Below are positions 4,817-5,798 of a stretch of 5,798 nt of DNA, one piece after another (the first letter of the stretch is position 1; the number at the start of each line of letters is the position of its first letter). The stretch lies in contig JAUMYD010000122.1 in NCBI GenBank assembly GCA_030528765.1, positions 1-5,798 of the forward strand. The letters are read 5' to 3'. Below the pieces are notes generated by a model. The model searched no databases and was not told where the DNA came from. It saw only the letters and a list, made by a program, of their open reading frames with translations. Source of the stretch: Bacillota bacterium (lineage in GTDB: Bacteria > Bacillota > Dehalobacteriia > UBA4068). The position numbers and the translations under genes are program-made.

Positions 4817-5757
4817 GCTTGCTCCCATAGAATATAGTTTTTCTCCATCCGGCAGGGCCGGTAGCTTTCTTTTGCCCATCTTTGTCCGGGATCCCCCTCA
4901 TCCTCTGCCCGATTGATGTATGTTCGTCCCCGGCAGTATTTTTCCGCAAACAGAGAATTGATCGCCTGGTAGGCACCGCGGAAGCGGCTGTCTGCCTTTT
5001 CGATGTGAATGCAGAAGCAATCCCGGCCCAGCTCCTCCCCCAGCGTGAAGCCAATGATCTTTCCTGCCTGCAAAAGTGCTGCTCCGGTGAGCCCCAGCGC
5101 TTCCCGGTGCTTCAGGGCCTTTTCCACGCCGATGGCCTCCAGCTGCAGGGCAGAGCTTCCCGGGTGCAGCTCCTCCCCCCAGCTACGAAATGCCTCGGAG
5201 CAGGAGTCTGCCAGTGTGGCTGTCAAAGGCAGCAGCTGCCAGTTTGGGTTGCTGCGGAAAAAATAGTTGCGGTGGTTCCGTTTATGGGCATAGCCTTTCC
5301 CGGAAAGCCGGGCCAATGCTTCACGGAGGTAGATGTAGTTGTTTCCGGCAGGATATTCCTCCGGACGAAATCTGCCCGGCCAACGCTGCGAGATCTGCTC
5401 CTTCATATCTGTATCGATTTCTCTGAGGCAGAGGGTCTCTCCCTGCTGGTGGAAGAGCTGCAGCAGATGCTCCAGGCCCTGCTGGAAGCTTTCCGGATCC
5501 GGTGCCAGAGGAGGAAGAGCTGCCGGCCTGGCCGGGGAATCCGGGCTTGTCGTCAGGATGCAGAGTGCCTTTCCCTGCTGCTTCCAGAAAAAATTTTCCC
5601 AGTGCTGCCAAAGAAAGAAGCTGGAGAAGCAATAGCTGATAAGCCGGGGGCGGAAAAGCATTGTTTCCAGCTGTGCCCGGAAAAGCTGCTGATCCTCCAG
5701 TCGGATCTCCCGGAAGCCCGGAAAGGCCGTCTTTCGTGCAGAAATCGGCTGGTGCAT
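4813..5757 (-). CDS. Stand-alone DUF2156 protein (phosphatidylglycerol lysyltransferase C-terminal-like domain)
   Basis: This 314-residue protein matches the DUF2156 family, a tandem GNAT-fold domain that in MprF/LPG synthase transfers an amino acid from aminoacyl-tRNA to phosphatidylglycerol. Visible family motifs are FREIRLEDQQLF (15-26), NNYIYLREALARLSGKGYAHKRNHRNYFF (139-167), IHIEKADSRFRGAYQAINSLFAE (250-272), TYINRAEDEGDPGQRWAKESYRP (279-301) and EKNYIL (305-310). There are no membrane helices, so the flippase half of MprF is absent and the protein is probably cytoplasmic. The actual acceptor of this clostridial stand-alone group is not established to my knowledge. The ATG is preceded by AAGGAGG with six bases between. 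It is first in a two-gene operon; its stop overlaps the start of the Eis-like gene. Family assignment is strong, activity is inferred. Confidence 0.88.
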   Translation of the reverse strand: MHQPISARKTAFPGFREIRLEDQQLFRAQLETMLFRPRLISYCFSSFFLWQHWENFFWKQQGKALCILTTSPDSPARPAALPPLAPDPESFQQGLEHLLQLFHQQGETLCLREIDTDMKEQISQRWPGRFRPEEYPAGNNYIYLREALARLSGKGYAHKRNHRNYFFRSNPNWQLLPLTATLADSCSEAFRSWGEELHPGSSALQLEAIGVEKALKHREALGLTGAALLQAGKIIGFTLGEELGRDCFCIHIEKADSRFRGAYQAINSLFAEKYCRGRTYINRAEDEGDPGQRWAKESYRPCRMEKNYILWEQA

Positions 5758-5763
5758 AGAGAA

Positions 5764-5770
5764 CCTCCTT
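5764..5770 (-). promoter_or_regulatory. Ribosome binding site of the DUF2156 gene
   Basis: AAGGAGG on the minus strand lies six bases before the ATG at 5757, a consensus site that fixes this start. Confidence 0.85.
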
Positions 5771-5792
5771 GTCTTTTGCTTTCAAGGCAGAA

Positions 5793-5798
5793 AATATA
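5793..5798 (-). promoter_or_regulatory. Possible -10 box of the DUF2156/GNAT operon at the window edge
   Basis: TATATT on the minus strand lies about 35 bases before the start codon and would give a leader of about 28 bases. The -35 region falls outside the window, so the call rests on one hexamer only. Confidence 0.25.

Overview
The window looks like chromosomal DNA from a Gram-positive anaerobe, most likely a Clostridia/Firmicutes member with moderately GC-rich genes. The reasons are strong AGGAGG-type ribosome binding sites, sigma-A-like promoters in AT-rich gaps, a GTG start, U-tract terminators, tight ATGA overlaps, and protein families typical of Clostridia (YflG-like methionine aminopeptidase, stand-alone DUF2156 protein, Isf-like flavoprotein). 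The exact taxon cannot be read from the sequence.

Layout. (1) Bases 1-474, minus: a YmdB-type macro-domain ADP-ribose/O-acetyl-ADP-ribose hydrolase, cut by the left edge, with its own near-consensus promoter at 527-555. (2) Bases 621-896, minus: a small unrecognised protein with one membrane helix, followed by a perfect 15-bp hairpin (568-601). (3) Bases 897-1046: a divergent AT-rich control region with a sigma-A-like promoter (992-1020) facing right, a TTGAC/GTCAA dyad, and several copies of the hexamer GATATT, three of them around the -10 and predicted start point. (4) Bases 1047-3702, plus: a tight five-gene operon encoding an SPFH membrane protein, an Arc/MetJ-type ribbon-helix-helix protein, a small zinc ribbon, a type I methionine aminopeptidase and an iron-sulfur-flavoprotein-like reductase. 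It ends at a hairpin (3746-3785) that can work in both directions. (5) Bases 3911-5757, minus: a two-gene operon of a stand-alone DUF2156 (MprF C-terminal-like) protein and an Eis-like GNAT acetyltransferase, overlapping by ATGA and converging on the same terminator.

How they may work together. The first three genes of the plus operon are translationally coupled or overlapping (stop/start overlaps at 1949 and 2146), suggesting a unit made of a membrane scaffold, a DNA-binding regulator and a zinc ribbon. The GATATT repeats in its promoter are a natural candidate for autoregulation by the RHH protein. The methionine aminopeptidase and the flavoprotein follow with gaps of 14 and 13 bases and probably share the transcript. 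The minus-strand pair joins two GNAT-fold proteins, probably an aminoacyl- or acyl-transfer module with unknown substrates. No CRISPR array, insertion sequence, tRNA or rRNA was seen.
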